A stretch of 64,000 bases of DNA from Halobacillus locisalis (GTDB lineage Bacteria > Bacillota > Bacilli > Bacillales > Halobacillaceae). The translations under genes and the position numbers were made by a program. How positions within the stretch are numbered: the stretch's first letter is position 1; each line of letters begins with the position of its first letter. Below are positions 25,182 through 36,855 of this stretch, piece after piece. The stretch lies in contig NZ_JACEFG010000001.1 of NCBI RefSeq assembly GCF_013694105.1, positions 248,001 through 312,000 on the forward strand. The letters are read 5' to 3'. The notes beneath the pieces are model-generated. The model saw only the letters and a program-made list of their open reading frames with translations. It was not told where the DNA came from and made no database searches.

Positions 25182-25460
25182 ATGAAAGGATTAATGGTCG
25201 TCCTACTCGCTATTGCCTTATTTTTTTCAGGAGCCCTTTATGGAATAGACAAGAATCAAGAGAAGGAAAATGGCGCCGTGGAGACAAATGCGGCGCCTAG
25301 CGTCCAAGATACAACGAGCCATCCGGAGTGTGATGCACCAGTTGTTGAAGAGGACATCCCTTGGATCAGTCAACTTGCTGGAGGGATTGGCGAAGGGGTG
25401 GCCGTCAGCTTTAATGGAATTGTTCTCATTTTATCGGAAGTCCTATCAGCGGGTTCTTGA
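25182..25460 (+). CDS. yqxA: YqxA family protein (DUF3679)
   Basis: A 92-residue protein with an N-terminal transmembrane or signal helix (residues 4-22), an acidic linker and a hydrophobic C-terminal segment. Position between spoIIP and lepA and the overall layout match YqxA/DUF3679, whose function is unknown; it is somewhat shorter than the B. subtilis protein. GGAGGAAG precedes ATG 25182, 11 nt after spoIIP. Confidence 0.8.
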   Translation: MKGLMVVLLAIALFFSGALYGIDKNQEKENGAVETNAAPSVQDTTSHPECDAPVVEEDIPWISQLAGGIGEGVAVSFNGIVLILSEVLSAGS

Positions 25461-25564
25461 ACTCATTTTATCGAGGAGGAATCGCAGTAAACATTGAATA
25501 ATGTCCTGGCTATTGCTATAATCAGGCTAGTTATTTGTGCCGAAATTAGTAGGAGTGATGCAAG

Positions 25565-27379
25565 TTGACTAGTCAATCAAAACAACAAAGAGTACGTAAC
25601 TTCTCGATTATTGCCCATATAGACCACGGGAAATCGACGTTAGCGGACAGGATTTTAGAAAAAACGAAAGCTCTCACGCAACGTGAAATGAAAGAGCAAT
25701 TCTTAGATGCCATGGATTTAGAACGAGAGCGAGGCATTACGATTAAGTTGAATGCCGTACAACTCAATTATGCTGCCAATGATGGTGAGGATTATACCTT
25801 CCATTTGATCGATACACCTGGACACGTCGATTTTACATACGAAGTGTCCCGAAGCTTAGCTGCGTGCGAAGGAGCCATTCTTGTCGTAGATGCTGCGCAA
25901 GGAATCGAGGCCCAAACGCTTGCTAACGTTTATCTAGCTTTAGAAAATGATTTAGAAATCATTCCAGTCATTAATAAAATCGACTTACCAGGAGCGGACC
26001 CAGAGCGGATCAAACAGGAGATTGAAGATGTGATCGGTATTGACGCCTCTGATGCTATCCTTGCATCAGCTAAAGAAGGTAAAGGTATTGATGAAATCCT
26101 TGAACGGATCGTATCAGACATACCTGCTCCTGAAGGGAATGCACAAGACCCTACCAAAGCGTTGATCTTCGACTCCCTTTATGATTCTTATCGTGGAGTT
26201 GTGGCGTATACATGTGTGCGCGAAGGCTCCATCAAATTAGGCGATAAAATCCGTATGATGGCGACAGGTAAAGAATTCGAAGTCAATGAAGTCGGTGTGT
26301 TCCGACCGACTCCTACACCGCTGAAGGAATTGAACGTCGGGGATGTCGGTTATTTGACCGCCTCTATTAAAAACATCGGAGACTCTCGTGTCGGTGATAC
26401 GATCACACTTGCCAATAACCCGGCTCAAGAACCACTGCCAGGGTATAAGCGGATGAACCCTATGGTGTTCTGCGGAATGTATCCAGTGGATGCCAATAAA
26501 TACAATGATTTACGTGATGCTCTCGAACGTCTAGAACTGAATGATTCATCCTTGCAATACGAAGCAGAGACCTCCCAGGCGCTAGGTTTCGGTTTCCGTT
26601 GTGGATTCCTTGGTATGTTACACATGGAAATCATTCAAGAGCGAATCGAAAGAGAATATAAAATCGATTTGATTACGACAGCACCGAGTGTTATTTATAA
26701 AGTCCGAAAAACGGATGAAACGGAAATGGAAGTCGATAATCCGTCGATGATGCCGGATAACCAGACGTTGGATGAGGTACAGGAACCGTTCGTTAAAGCG
26801 ACGATCATGGTGCCGAATGATTATGTCGGTCCAGTTATGGAAATCTGCCAACGTAAACGCGGTAACTTTATGGACATGCAGTACTTGGATGATAATCGGG
26901 TTAACATCGTCTATGAGATTCCGTTGTCTGAGATTGTTTATGATTTCTTCGACTCGTTGAAATCACAGACGAAAGGGTACGCTTCCTTCGATTATGAGCT
27001 GATCGGGTATCGCGCCTCCAATCTTGTGAAGATGGACATCCTCTTAAACGGAGATACCATTGATGCCTTGTCGTTCATTGTGCATAGAGACTTTGCTTAT
27101 GAGCGCGGTAAATTGATTGCCGAGAAGTTGAAAGAATTGATTCCGAGACAACAGTTTGAAGTCCCTGTCCAAGCAGCAATCGGGAACAAGATTGTGGCTC
27201 GTACCACGATCAAAGCGATGCGTAAGAACGTATTGTCGAAGTGTTACGGTGGAGACATCTCCCGTAAACGTAAGCTTCTTGAAAAGCAAAAAGAAGGGAA
27301 AAAGCGCATGAAGATGGTAGGCTCTGTCGAAGTACCTCAAGAGGCCTTCATGTCTGTCCTGGACTTGAACGAAGATTAA
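25565..27379 (+). CDS. lepA: Elongation factor 4 (LepA)
   Basis: Ribosomal back-translocase GTPase, 604 residues. G motifs: AHIDHGKST (about 17-25), DTPGHVDF (about 79-86), [10 protein letters not shown] (about 133-142). Domains II, III and V follow, then the LepA-specific C-terminal domain with [22 protein letters not shown]-type sequence ending near 580. The start is TTG 25565 with AGGAGTG upstream, giving the usual family N-terminus. Confidence 0.98.
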   Translation: MTSQSKQQRVRNFSIIAHIDHGKSTLADRILEKTKALTQREMKEQFLDAMDLERERGITIKLNAVQLNYAANDGEDYTFHLIDTPGHVDFTYEVSRSLAACEGAILVVDAAQGIEAQTLANVYLALENDLEIIPVINKIDLPGADPERIKQEIEDVIGIDASDAILASAKEGKGIDEILERIVSDIPAPEGNAQDPTKALIFDSLYDSYRGVVAYTCVREGSIKLGDKIRMMATGKEFEVNEVGVFRPTPTPLKELNVGDVGYLTASIKNIGDSRVGDTITLANNPAQEPLPGYKRMNPMVFCGMYPVDANKYNDLRDALERLELNDSSLQYEAETSQALGFGFRCGFLGMLHMEIIQERIEREYKIDLITTAPSVIYKVRKTDETEMEVDNPSMMPDNQTLDEVQEPFVKATIMVPNDYVGPVMEICQRKRGNFMDMQYLDDNRVNIVYEIPLSEIVYDFFDSLKSQTKGYASFDYELIGYRASNLVKMDILLNGDTIDALSFIVHRDFAYERGKLIAEKLKELIPRQQFEVPVQAAIGNKIVARTTIKAMRKNVLSKCYGGDISRKRKLLEKQKEGKKRMKMVGSVEVPQEAFMSVLDLNED

Positions 27380-27403
27380 TTGAAAAGATTTATGATAGAG
27401 AAG

Positions 27404-27430
27404 CCGCAGGAGATCCCCTCTTGCGGTTTT
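27404..27430 (+). terminator. Terminator-like hairpin between lepA and hemW
   Basis: Nine-base-pair stem with one wobble (27404-27412 with 27418-27426) followed by TTTTCC. It may attenuate read-through into hemW. Confidence 0.6.
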
Positions 27431-27451
27431 CCTTATGAAAGGTGGAGCAAC

Positions 27452-28591
27452 ATGACGATTTCTTCTGCATATATCCACATTCCTTTTTGTCAGCAGATTT
27501 GTCACTATTGTGATTTTACGAAGTTTTTCTATAATGAGCGCTTAGCTGATGAATATTTAGAAGCATTGAAGAAAGAGATTCACACGTATATCCCTGGAGA
27601 GAAAGCCAAGGTCAAAACGATTTTTGTCGGTGGAGGTACCCCGACGGCTGTCAATCATCAACAACTGAAAAGGTTGCTTGTGATGATCGATGAGCATTTC
27701 GACGTCAGTGCATGTCACGAGTACACATTCGAAGCCAATCCTGGTGACTTGGACGTGGAAAAGGTACGTTTATTAAAAGAGTATGGAGTCGATCGTATTT
27801 CTTTAGGTGTCCAAGTGTTTGACGATGACATGCTGGAACAAATCGGACGCGTTCATAAAGTGAAAGACGTATATACAAATGTCGACCGCTTGATTCAGGC
27901 TGGATTGACAAATGTCAGCATTGATTTGATGTATGCATTGCCTGGGCAAACGGTCGATCATTTTGAGAAAACCATCGATGAGGCAATGCAATTCGACTTG
28001 CCGCATTACTCTTCTTATTCATTACAAATCGAACCCAAGACCATCTTTTATCAACGATATAAAAAAGGGACTTTGGTCAAACCGCCGGAAGAAGATGAGG
28101 CAGAGATGTACGAGCTTCTTCAACGCAAACTTGCCGGAGCAGGCGTCCATCAATATGAAATTAGCAACTTCTCGAAGCCGGGGTTTGAAAGTCAGCATAA
28201 TTTGACATACTGGAACAATGAGTATTACTTCGGAATTGGTGCAGGTGCACATGGTTATCTACCGGGTAAACGAACGATCAATATTCGTCCGCTTCCAGCC
28301 TATACGAAACAAGCAATGGCTAGCGGCAAACCGATCCTTCATGAAGAACCAGTCGGACTCAAGGAAAAAATGGAAGAAGAGATGTTCCTAGGTCTGCGTA
28401 AAACCGAAGGCGTATCCATTTCCGAGTTCAAAAAGAAATACGAAAAAGAGATGATGGATGTGTTCGGTGAAGCCATACCAAAGTTAATGGAGCGGAATCT
28501 GCTCGAAAAACAAGAGGGCATGGTTGCTCTGACACCTAGAGGACGCATCTTAGGAAATGAAGTTTTCCAAGAATTTTTGTTAGATGATTAG
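27452..28591 (+). CDS. hemW: Heme chaperone HemW (radical SAM)
   Basis: Radical-SAM family protein of 379 residues, formerly called HemN; HemW homologues bind heme and lack coproporphyrinogen dehydrogenase activity. The [4Fe-4S] motif CQQICHYC is at about residues 16-23, FVGGGTPTAV follows near 60-69, and ISLGVQVFDD near 116-125. ATG 27452 follows AAAGGTGG and gives the family start SSAYIHIPFC; the longer frame from 27380 runs back through the terminator hairpin. Confidence 0.95.
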   Translation: MTISSAYIHIPFCQQICHYCDFTKFFYNERLADEYLEALKKEIHTYIPGEKAKVKTIFVGGGTPTAVNHQQLKRLLVMIDEHFDVSACHEYTFEANPGDLDVEKVRLLKEYGVDRISLGVQVFDDDMLEQIGRVHKVKDVYTNVDRLIQAGLTNVSIDLMYALPGQTVDHFEKTIDEAMQFDLPHYSSYSLQIEPKTIFYQRYKKGTLVKPPEEDEAEMYELLQRKLAGAGVHQYEISNFSKPGFESQHNLTYWNNEYYFGIGAGAHGYLPGKRTINIRPLPAYTKQAMASGKPILHEEPVGLKEKMEEEMFLGLRKTEGVSISEFKKKYEKEMMDVFGEAIPKLMERNLLEKQEGMVALTPRGRILGNEVFQEFLLDD

Positions 28592-28608
28592 AAAGTGGTA
28601 GTTAACCG

Positions 28609-28637
28609 TTGACAACCTTATACCCATTTGATAATTT
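28609..28637 (+). promoter_or_regulatory. Sigma-A promoter of the hrcA operon
   Basis: Perfect TTGACA (28609-28614) with a 17-bp spacer to TAATTT (28632-28637); a 15-bp spacer gives GATAAT. CIRCE lies just downstream. Confidence 0.75.
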
Positions 28638-28647
28638 ATTATTAGAT

Positions 28648-28674
28648 TTAGCACTCAGACAAACCGAGTGCTAA
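28648..28674 (+). promoter_or_regulatory. CIRCE operator
   Basis: A perfect CIRCE element: TTAGCACTC, nine-base spacer, GAGTGCTAA. HrcA binds this inverted repeat to repress the operon. It lies 16 bp upstream of hrcA, within the leader. Confidence 0.98.
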
Positions 28675-28689
28675 CAGAGGTGATCATCG

Positions 28690-29712
28690 ATGTTAACAGA
28701 AAGACAACTGCTCATACTGCAAGTCATTGTTGATGATTTCATCACGACCGCTCAACCTGTTGGGTCGCGGTCTATTTCAAAGAAAGAGACCATCACGTTT
28801 AGTTCCGCTACTGTGAGAAATGAAATGGCAGACTTAGAAGAATCGGGGTTTATTGAAAAAACTCACTCTTCTTCCGGACGAATTCCGTCCGAAAAAGGGT
28901 ATCGCTTCTATGTGGACCATTTGCTTTCTCCGCTACGGTTATCGAACCGTGAAATCAGTACGATACGTGAGGCATTTGCGGACAAAATGATGGAATTTGA
29001 AAGAGTAGTTCAAAAATCGGCTGGTATTTTATCCGACTTAACGAATTACACTTCCATTATTCTAGGTCCAGAGGTGTTTGAAACGAAGCTGAAGCAATTG
29101 CAAATTGTTCCGCTGAATGATCAGTCTGCTATTGCTATACTCGTGACGAATACGGGGCATGTGGAGCACAGAGCATTCAATGTCCCTGTAGAAATAGCCT
29201 CTACCGATTTAGAGAAAATGGTCAACATTCTGAATTCACGTTTACATGGAGTTCCATTGATTCAACTTCATGAAAAGCTCTATTCAGAAATAGGTGACTT
29301 ATTGAAATCGCACACCGATCAATATGAAGGGGCCTTTCGTTACTTACAGGCGGCTCTTGTCGAGGAGCAACCCACGAAACTATATATCGGTGGCAAAACG
29401 AATATCCTCATGCAACCTGAATTCAGAGATTTAGATAAAGTCAGATCTCTTTATGCAACCATTGAAAAAGAGAGTGAGATGGCTGATCTCTTAAGATCAG
29501 ATGATGAGGGCATTCATGTAAGAATTGGACAGGAGAATCCCTACGATGCCATGCAGAACTGCAGTTTGATTACAGCCAGTTACCGACTTGGCACAGATCA
29601 AATCGGGACGATCGCTTTGCTGGGTCCGACTCGCATGGAATATAACCGGATGTTTTCATTGATGAATGTACTTTCAAAGCATATGACGAGCACGTTCCGA
29701 GGTTGGTATTAA
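28690..29712 (+). CDS. hrcA: Heat-inducible transcription repressor HrcA
   Basis: Repressor of class I heat-shock genes through CIRCE; GroEL modulates its activity. The 340 residues start with a winged-helix DNA-binding domain (LTERQLLILQVIVDDFI, about 2-18; SSATVRNEMADLEESGFIEK, about 38-57), followed by the GAF-like dimerisation region. AGAGGTGAT precedes ATG 28690. It represses its own operon via the CIRCE just upstream. Confidence 0.98.
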   Translation: MLTERQLLILQVIVDDFITTAQPVGSRSISKKETITFSSATVRNEMADLEESGFIEKTHSSSGRIPSEKGYRFYVDHLLSPLRLSNREISTIREAFADKMMEFERVVQKSAGILSDLTNYTSIILGPEVFETKLKQLQIVPLNDQSAIAILVTNTGHVEHRAFNVPVEIASTDLEKMVNILNSRLHGVPLIQLHEKLYSEIGDLLKSHTDQYEGAFRYLQAALVEEQPTKLYIGGKTNILMQPEFRDLDKVRSLYATIEKESEMADLLRSDDEGIHVRIGQENPYDAMQNCSLITASYRLGTDQIGTIALLGPTRMEYNRMFSLMNVLSKHMTSTFRGWY

Positions 29713-29833
29713 AGAACCGACAAGGAGATGGGGGGAACCGTTCCCATCGTTTCTTTTTGTCTATTGCTTTTTCTGAAGCATCCATTCATGTTATAGTCAA
29801 AAACGGCTAAAGGGAATGTAGGAGGTGTAAGTC

Positions 29834-30367
29834 GTGGAAGAGAACAAACAAGAAGATGTACTACATGAAACAGATGAACAGCAAGAGCAAGAAGCTGAAA
29901 TCATCGAAGAAGAAGTCCAAAGCGAAGAAGAACAACTTCGTAAGGAAAGAGACGACCTGAACAATCGTCTGCTTCGTCTTCAAGCAGATTATGATAACTT
30001 CCGTCGCCGTACACAAAAGGAAAAAGAAGCGGATCGGAAATATCGTTCACAAAGCTTAGTAGAAGAGCTGGTTCCTGTATTGGATAACTTCCATCGTGCC
30101 CTTCAAGTTGAAGTGGACGGTGAATCTGCTCAAAAATTTGCCGATGGCATGAAGATGGTCTACGACCAATTCCAAGCCGCGCTTGATAAAGAAGGAGTCG
30201 AAGAGATTCCTGCACAAGGAGAACCATTCGATCCAAACCTTCATCAAGCCGTCATGCAAGTGGAAGATGAGAACTACGATTCCAACATTGTCGTTGAAGA
30301 ACTGCAAAAAGGGTATCGTTTGAAAGACCGGGTCATTCGCCCGGCAATGGTAAAAGTAAACCAATAA
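29834..30367 (+). CDS. grpE: Nucleotide exchange factor GrpE
   Basis: Exchanges ADP for ATP on DnaK. The 177 residues have an acidic, glutamate-rich N-terminus (about 1-40), a long coiled coil ([25 protein letters not shown] region, about 35-60) and the C-terminal beta domain with [15 protein letters not shown]. The start is GTG 29834 with AGGAGGTG upstream. It is the second gene of the hrcA operon. Confidence 0.97.
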   Translation: MEENKQEDVLHETDEQQEQEAEIIEEEVQSEEEQLRKERDDLNNRLLRLQADYDNFRRRTQKEKEADRKYRSQSLVEELVPVLDNFHRALQVEVDGESAQKFADGMKMVYDQFQAALDKEGVEEIPAQGEPFDPNLHQAVMQVEDENYDSNIVVEELQKGYRLKDRVIRPAMVKVNQ

Positions 30368-30388
30368 TAGATAATGATGAGATTGTAA

Positions 30389-32230
<1,842 letters not shown>

Positions 32231-32248
32231 GCTTCATAGTGAGAAAAG

Positions 32249-32287
32249 AAAAGTCAAAGTCAGGTTCTTCTTGGCTTTGACTTTTTT
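32249..32287 (+). terminator. Terminator after dnaK
   Basis: Nine-base-pair stem (32251-32259 with 32275-32283) and a T6 tract. It lies inside the heat-shock gene cluster between dnaK and dnaJ and would reduce read-through. Confidence 0.85.
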
Positions 32288-32300
32288 CACGTAATGGCGG

Positions 32301-32329
32301 TTGCCTGTCTAAAGCGTGAGTGTTAATAT
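32301..32329 (+). promoter_or_regulatory. Sigma-A promoter of dnaJ with extended -10
   Basis: TTGCCT (32301-32306), 17-bp spacer, TAATAT (32324-32329) preceded by TGT (extended -10). No CIRCE is nearby, so dnaJ, prmA and rsmE can be expressed without HrcA control. Confidence 0.7.
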
Positions 32330-32367
32330 AAACGTTATGTAATAGCGCCCGGGAGAGTGATGGACAA

Positions 32368-33492
32368 GTGAGTAAACGCGATTATTATGAGGTGCTTGGT
32401 GTTTCACAAGACGCTTCGAAAGAAGAAATTAAGAAAGCCTATCGTAAACTGGCGCGTCAATATCACCCAGACGTCAGTGAAGAAGAGAACGCTTCTGAAA
32501 AATTCAAAGAAGCGAAAGAGGCGTATGAAACGTTAAGTGACCAGCAGAAACGTGCCCAGTACGACCAGTTCGGGCACCAAGATCCGAATCAAGGCTTCGG
32601 AGGCTTCGGCGGTGGTGCCCAGGACTTCGGTGGTTTCGGTGATATCTTTGATATGTTCTTCGGAGGCGGCGGACGTCGTCGAGACCCGAACGCCCCTCGA
32701 AAAGGTGCTGACTTGCAGTACACCATGGCAATGGAATTCGAGGAAGCCATCTTTGGTAAGAGCACAGACATTGAAATTCCTACAGAAGAAGAGTGTGAAA
32801 CATGTGATGGGTCTGGTGCCAAACCGGGAACATCTCCTGAAACATGCTCACATTGTCAGGGAAGTGGCCAGATTAACCAAGAGCAGGATACGCCATTCGG
32901 TCGTGTTGTAAACCGTCGAGTGTGTCATCATTGTCAAGGTAGCGGTCAAATTGTCAAAGACAAGTGTAATACTTGTGGTGGTGACGGACGCGTTCAAAAA
33001 CGCAAGAAGATCCACCTTGATATACCGGCAGGCATTGACGATGGTCAGCAAATTCGTGTTCAGGGTAAAGGGGAGTCCGGCGTTAACGGCGGACCAGCCG
33101 GAGACTTGTTTGTTGTAATCCGTGTTCAACCACATGAATTCTTCCAGCGTGAGGGGGACCACATTTTCTGTGAGATTCCGTTGACGTTTGCGCAAGCAGC
33201 GCTCGGAGATGAAATAGAAGTGCCAACGGTTCACGGAAAAGTGAAATTGAAAATTCCTCAAGGGACTCAAACAGGTAAAACGTTCCGATTAAAAGATAAA
33301 GGTGCACCTAATGTCCATGGACGCGGACAGGGAGATCAGCATGTGAAGACAAAAGTCATCACACCGAAAAACTTAACGGATCGTCAAAGAGACTTGCTAC
33401 GTGAGTTCAACGACATCAGCGGAAATGAAGCAACGGATGAACAACACGGCAATTTCTTTGAACGGATGAAGCGTGCGTTCAAAGGTGACTAA
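32368..33492 (+). CDS. dnaJ: Molecular chaperone DnaJ
   Basis: Hsp40 co-chaperone that stimulates DnaK ATPase. The 374 residues contain the J domain with the HPD motif (YHPDVSEEE, about 32-40), a Gly/Phe-rich linker (about 75-105), four zinc-finger repeats ([32 protein letters not shown], about 147-212) and the C-terminal substrate domain. The start is GTG 32368 with GGGAGAGTG upstream. Confidence 0.98.
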   Translation: MSKRDYYEVLGVSQDASKEEIKKAYRKLARQYHPDVSEEENASEKFKEAKEAYETLSDQQKRAQYDQFGHQDPNQGFGGFGGGAQDFGGFGDIFDMFFGGGGRRRDPNAPRKGADLQYTMAMEFEEAIFGKSTDIEIPTEEECETCDGSGAKPGTSPETCSHCQGSGQINQEQDTPFGRVVNRRVCHHCQGSGQIVKDKCNTCGGDGRVQKRKKIHLDIPAGIDDGQQIRVQGKGESGVNGGPAGDLFVVIRVQPHEFFQREGDHIFCEIPLTFAQAALGDEIEVPTVHGKVKLKIPQGTQTGKTFRLKDKGAPNVHGRGQGDQHVKTKVITPKNLTDRQRDLLREFNDISGNEATDEQHGNFFERMKRAFKGD

Positions 33493-33511
33493 AAAGCCAT
33501 AGTAAAAGGAG

Positions 33512-33585
33512 AGTGTCTGCTACGACAAGGTTCTCAGGGTTTATATACATCCCCGTATCAACCGAATGGTAGCAGGCACTTTTTT
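33512..33585 (+). terminator. Large-loop terminator after dnaJ
   Basis: Twelve-base stem with one mismatch (33512-33523 with 33569-33580), 45-base loop with possible internal pairs, followed by T6. Confidence 0.75.
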
Positions 33586-33606
33586 GTATTTCGACTGTCG
33601 AAATAC
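33586..33606. repeat. Perfect 21-bp inverted repeat upstream of prmA
   Basis: GTATTTCGAC (33586-33595), single T, GTCGAAATAC (33597-33606). A one-base centre suits a DNA-binding dimer more than an RNA hairpin. It sits directly after the dnaJ terminator and 66 bp before prmA. Its binding protein is unknown. Confidence 0.7.
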
Positions 33607-33672
33607 ATGAAGGACGATCAGAATGTGCATGAAGAATCAAGAGAATTTTAAAGAAAAGTGAGTTGAGTGATA

Positions 33673-34611
33673 ATGAAGTGGTCAGAATTTTGTATCCATA
33701 CCGCGAACGAAGCGATTGAACCGATTTCTAATATCTTACACGAAGCAGGTGCAAGCGGAGTAGTGATTGAGGATCCTCAAGATCTTCAAAGAGAACAAGC
33801 CCCTCTTGGAGAGATATACGAGTTGAATCCGGATGATTATCCAGAAGAAGGCGTAAGGGTTAAAGCCTACTTGCCTGTGAACAGTTTTCTGGCGGAAACG
33901 GTCGATGAAATCAAAACGTCAATCAACAACTTGAAGACCTTCGATATTGACCTTGGCCATAATGAAATTACGATGAGTGAAATCAATGAAGAAGATTGGG
34001 CGACAGCTTGGAAGAAATATTATAAGCCTGTGAAAATTTCAGAAAAAATTACGATTATTCCTACGTGGGAAGAATACACGCCTGTGTCGAGTGATGAAAT
34101 CATCATTGAGATGGACCCAGGTATGGCTTTTGGAACAGGTACTCATCCTACGACCGTACTCAGTATTCAAGCCTTAGAGCAGTATTTAGAAAAAGATGAT
34201 CTTGTGTTAGATGTGGGGGCAGGTTCAGGAATTTTGAGTGTTGCTTCTGTGTTACTCGGCGCTAGACATGCCCATGCTTTTGATTTAGATGATATTGCCG
34301 TAAAGAGTACGATGTTGAATGCAGAATTGAATCAAGTGCAGGACAAAGTGACGTCCAAACTGAACAATTTGCTCGAGGGTATTGAAATGGAAGCTGATTT
34401 GATTGTTTCAAACATTTTAGCCGAGATTATCGTTCAGTTTACAGATGATGCGTATAGTCGTGTGAAGCCAGGTGGATACTTTATTACATGTGGAATCATC
34501 GCAGGTAAGAAAGAGATGGTGCGAGATCGCTTACTTGAGTCTGGCTTCGAGATCGTCGAAACGAACAAAATGGAAGACTGGATCAGCATTATCGCTAGAA
34601 AACCGGAGTAA
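33673..34611 (+). CDS. prmA: Ribosomal protein L11 methyltransferase
   Basis: SAM-dependent methyltransferase that trimethylates L11, 312 residues. The N-terminal L11-binding domain (about 1-100) is followed by the catalytic domain with DPGMAFGTGTHPTT (about 152-165) and DVGAGSGILSV (about 182-192). I use ATG 33673, which gives the family start KWSEF; a GTG two codons earlier is possible, and neither site has a strong ribosome sequence. rsmE follows 12 nt later. Confidence 0.96.
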   Translation: MKWSEFCIHTANEAIEPISNILHEAGASGVVIEDPQDLQREQAPLGEIYELNPDDYPEEGVRVKAYLPVNSFLAETVDEIKTSINNLKTFDIDLGHNEITMSEINEEDWATAWKKYYKPVKISEKITIIPTWEEYTPVSSDEIIIEMDPGMAFGTGTHPTTVLSIQALEQYLEKDDLVLDVGAGSGILSVASVLLGARHAHAFDLDDIAVKSTMLNAELNQVQDKVTSKLNNLLEGIEMEADLIVSNILAEIIVQFTDDAYSRVKPGGYFITCGIIAGKKEMVRDRLLESGFEIVETNKMEDWISIIARKPE

Positions 34612-34623
34612 GGGTGGATTCAG

Positions 34624-35382
34624 ATGCAACGGTATTTTGTGAGTGACGACCTGTGGGACAAGAACCAAGTTACCATTGAAGGTAAAGACGTCCATCATAT
34701 TGTGAGAGTGATGCGTATGGAACAAGGGACTAAAATCATTTGCATCCATTCTCAAAAAGGTGCTGCTTTATGTGAAATTCTGGAGGTTACAGATGAGACC
34801 GTTATTGCCGGTGTAATCGAGTGGCTTGATGAAAACCGTGAATTGCCGGTAGATGTGACGATTGTACAAAGTCTTGGAAAAGGGGACAAGATGGAGCAAG
34901 TAGTCCAAAAAGGAACCGAATTAGGTGCCCATCGTTTCATTCCTTTTGCTGCGGATCGATCTGTTGCTAAGTGGGATTCCAAAAAAATCGGGAAGAAGAT
35001 CGAACGACTCGAAAAAATTGCAAAAGAAGCGAGCGAACAGTCAGAACGAATGCACATCCCGATGATCAGTACTATGCACAAACTCCAGGATCTTGTAAAG
35101 CTCTCTGATGACTTTACGTATTGCTTCTTTGGATACGCAGAGTCGGCGAGACAATCAGTTTCCCTGTCTTTGCATGACCATTTGAAGCATGTCGCTCCAG
35201 GGGACAGTGTCCTTGTAGTATTTGGCCCTGAAGGCGGATTATCAGACGAGGAAGTTTCAGCATTTAAGAACCACGGTTTTGAGTCAATTCGACTAGGTCG
35301 AAGAATATTGCGAATGGAAACAGCCCCTCTTTACTTTTTATCCAGTCTCTCCTATCAGTTAGAAGAGCAAGGACAGCTTTAA
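34624..35382 (+). CDS. rsmE: 16S rRNA m3U1498 methyltransferase
   Basis: SPOUT-family methyltransferase that modifies U1498 of 16S rRNA, 252 residues. The N-terminal PUA-like part contains KDVHHIVRVMR (about 21-31); the C-terminal knot carries QSLGKGDKME, GAHRFIPFAADRSVAKW, FGPEGGLSDEEV (about 200-211) and LGRRILRMETAPL (about 222-234), the SAM-binding signatures. AGGGTGG precedes ATG 34624. In B. subtilis mtaB follows this gene; here it does not. Confidence 0.97.
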   Translation: MQRYFVSDDLWDKNQVTIEGKDVHHIVRVMRMEQGTKIICIHSQKGAALCEILEVTDETVIAGVIEWLDENRELPVDVTIVQSLGKGDKMEQVVQKGTELGAHRFIPFAADRSVAKWDSKKIGKKIERLEKIAKEASEQSERMHIPMISTMHKLQDLVKLSDDFTYCFFGYAESARQSVSLSLHDHLKHVAPGDSVLVVFGPEGGLSDEEVSAFKNHGFESIRLGRRILRMETAPLYFLSSLSYQLEEQGQL

Positions 35383-35411
35383 AGGAATAGCAATGGGAAG
35401 TTAGACTAGCA

Positions 35412-35441
35412 TTCGCATTTTATGCGCTTTCATGCTATGAT
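35412..35441 (+). promoter_or_regulatory. Possible sigma-A promoter of deoC
   Basis: TTCGCA (35412-35417), 18-bp spacer, TATGAT (35436-35441) with an upstream TGC giving an extended -10. The -35 is poor. Confidence 0.5.
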
Positions 35442-35482
35442 GATGTACGTACAACTTATTAGTTAGAAGGGAAAGATAAATA

Positions 35483-36154
35483 ATGAAACAAAATCTAGCG
35501 AAAATGATTGATCATACACAATTAAAGCCAGATACTCCGAAAGAAAAAATTCAACAAATCTGTGAAGAGGCGAAAGAACATGGTTTTGCTTCTGTTTGTG
35601 TGAACCCACACTGGGTAAAAACCTCCTATGATCTTCTTGAAGATACAGATGTGAAAGTATGTACAGTCGTTGGTTTCGCACTAGGAGCGACGACTAAAGA
35701 AACGAAAGCCTTTGAAACACGTCAAGCAATCGAGCAGGGCGCAACAGAAATCGATATGGTCATCAATGTTGGTGAACTGAAATCTGGGAATGAAGATATC
35801 GTTCAACAGGATATCGAAGCCGTTGTACGTGAAGCAGAAGGGAAAGCGATTGTAAAGGTGATCATCGAAACATCTCTGCTATCTGAAGATGAGAAGGTGA
35901 AAGCTTGTGAACTGGCCAAAGCAGCTGGAGCGGACTTCGTTAAGACATCTACAGGTTTTAACGGAGGTGGCGCAACCATCGAAGATATCAGCCTGATGCG
36001 TAAGACTGTAGGTCCTGATGTAGGAGTGAAAGCTTCTGGTGGTGTTCGTGATTATGAAGGTGCGAAAGCGATGATCGAAGCTGGTGCCACTCGTATCGGA
36101 GCAAGTTCTGGTATTGCCATCATTAAAGGTGAACAAGGAACGTCTGATTATTAA
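35483..36154 (+). CDS. deoC: Deoxyribose-phosphate aldolase
   Basis: Cleaves 2-deoxyribose-5-phosphate to acetaldehyde and glyceraldehyde-3-phosphate in deoxynucleoside catabolism. The 223-residue TIM-barrel protein contains IDHTQLKPD (about 9-17), the catalytic aspartate region EIDMVINVG (about 90-98), and the Schiff-base lysine in DFVKTSTGF (about 151-159). GAAGGGAAAG precedes ATG 35483. It stands alone between a promoter and a terminator; no other deo gene is nearby. Confidence 0.97.
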   Translation: MKQNLAKMIDHTQLKPDTPKEKIQQICEEAKEHGFASVCVNPHWVKTSYDLLEDTDVKVCTVVGFALGATTKETKAFETRQAIEQGATEIDMVINVGELKSGNEDIVQQDIEAVVREAEGKAIVKVIIETSLLSEDEKVKACELAKAAGADFVKTSTGFNGGGATIEDISLMRKTVGPDVGVKASGGVRDYEGAKAMIEAGATRIGASSGIAIIKGEQGTSDY

Positions 36155-36180
36155 GTTTCATCTTTTTTACTGAATTACGA

Positions 36181-36223
36181 ACCTCTTAGGTCATCTTTTA
36201 TAAGGTGACCTGAGAGGTTTTTT
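36181..36223 (+). terminator. Terminator after deoC
   Basis: Thirteen-base-pair stem with one mismatch (36181-36193 with 36206-36218), then T6. Confidence 0.92.
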
Positions 36224-36258
36224 AATGATAAACTTTAAGGTATAGGAGGTGTTAAAAA

Positions 36259-36822
36259 GTGAAAAAAAGAGACCACATCAAGATGCATAGTTACCCAGGA
36301 ATGGTGGCTGTCGTAGGGGTGCACTCTGAAAAGGGAGTGAATTTTATGGCGGCAGGATGGCATGCCTATTTGTCTATGGATCCACCTATGTACGGCGTAG
36401 CGATCGGACGTGAACGTTATACATATCAAGAAGTTAAAGAAGTTGGGGCATTCAGTATCAATTTTCTCCCGTATGAACAGGCAGCGTTCATTCAATATAG
36501 TGGCACCTTTTCTGGAAAGCACGTGGATAAAGGAAGGGAGAGCTTGTGGTATCTAACAGAATCTTCTCTTCCCTTATTGAAGGATGCTTATCTTGCTTAT
36601 GAATGCGAATTGAACCAGATGGTGCCGACGGGGGATCATGACTGGGTGATTGGAGATATCCATACTTGTCACTACAGAGATGGGATTTTTGGAGACGATG
36701 GTCTTCCGGATTTTGAACAACTTCATATCCCTCTCTACTTGGGAAGGTCTACGTATTTGAAGTTGGATTCCTCTACTGAAAGAATAGAGATTGAACGAAG
36801 TGAATTTGATAAAAAAAGTTGA
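36259..36822 (+). CDS. Flavin reductase family protein
   Basis: A 187-residue protein of the FMN-binding split-barrel flavin reductase-like family. Segments [24 protein letters not shown] (about 15-38) and [14 protein letters not shown] (about 66-79) match the flavin-binding barrel; HTCHYRDG lies near the end. The reaction cannot be told from sequence; members reduce flavins or serve as partners of monooxygenases. The start is GTG 36259 with ATAGGAGGTG. In B. subtilis this place is taken by mtaB and yqeW. Confidence 0.85.
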   Translation: MKKRDHIKMHSYPGMVAVVGVHSEKGVNFMAAGWHAYLSMDPPMYGVAIGRERYTYQEVKEVGAFSINFLPYEQAAFIQYSGTFSGKHVDKGRESLWYLTESSLPLLKDAYLAYECELNQMVPTGDHDWVIGDIHTCHYRDGIFGDDGLPDFEQLHIPLYLGRSTYLKLDSSTERIEIERSEFDKKS

Positions 36823-36847
36823 CCGCATTCGTTCAGTATAATATAAT
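36819..36847 (+). promoter_or_regulatory. Sigma-A promoter of rpsU-yqeY
   Basis: TTGACC (36819-36824), 17-bp spacer, perfect TATAAT (36842-36847). The -35 overlaps the stop codon of the upstream gene. Confidence 0.85.
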
Positions 36848-36855
36848 TATCAAAG

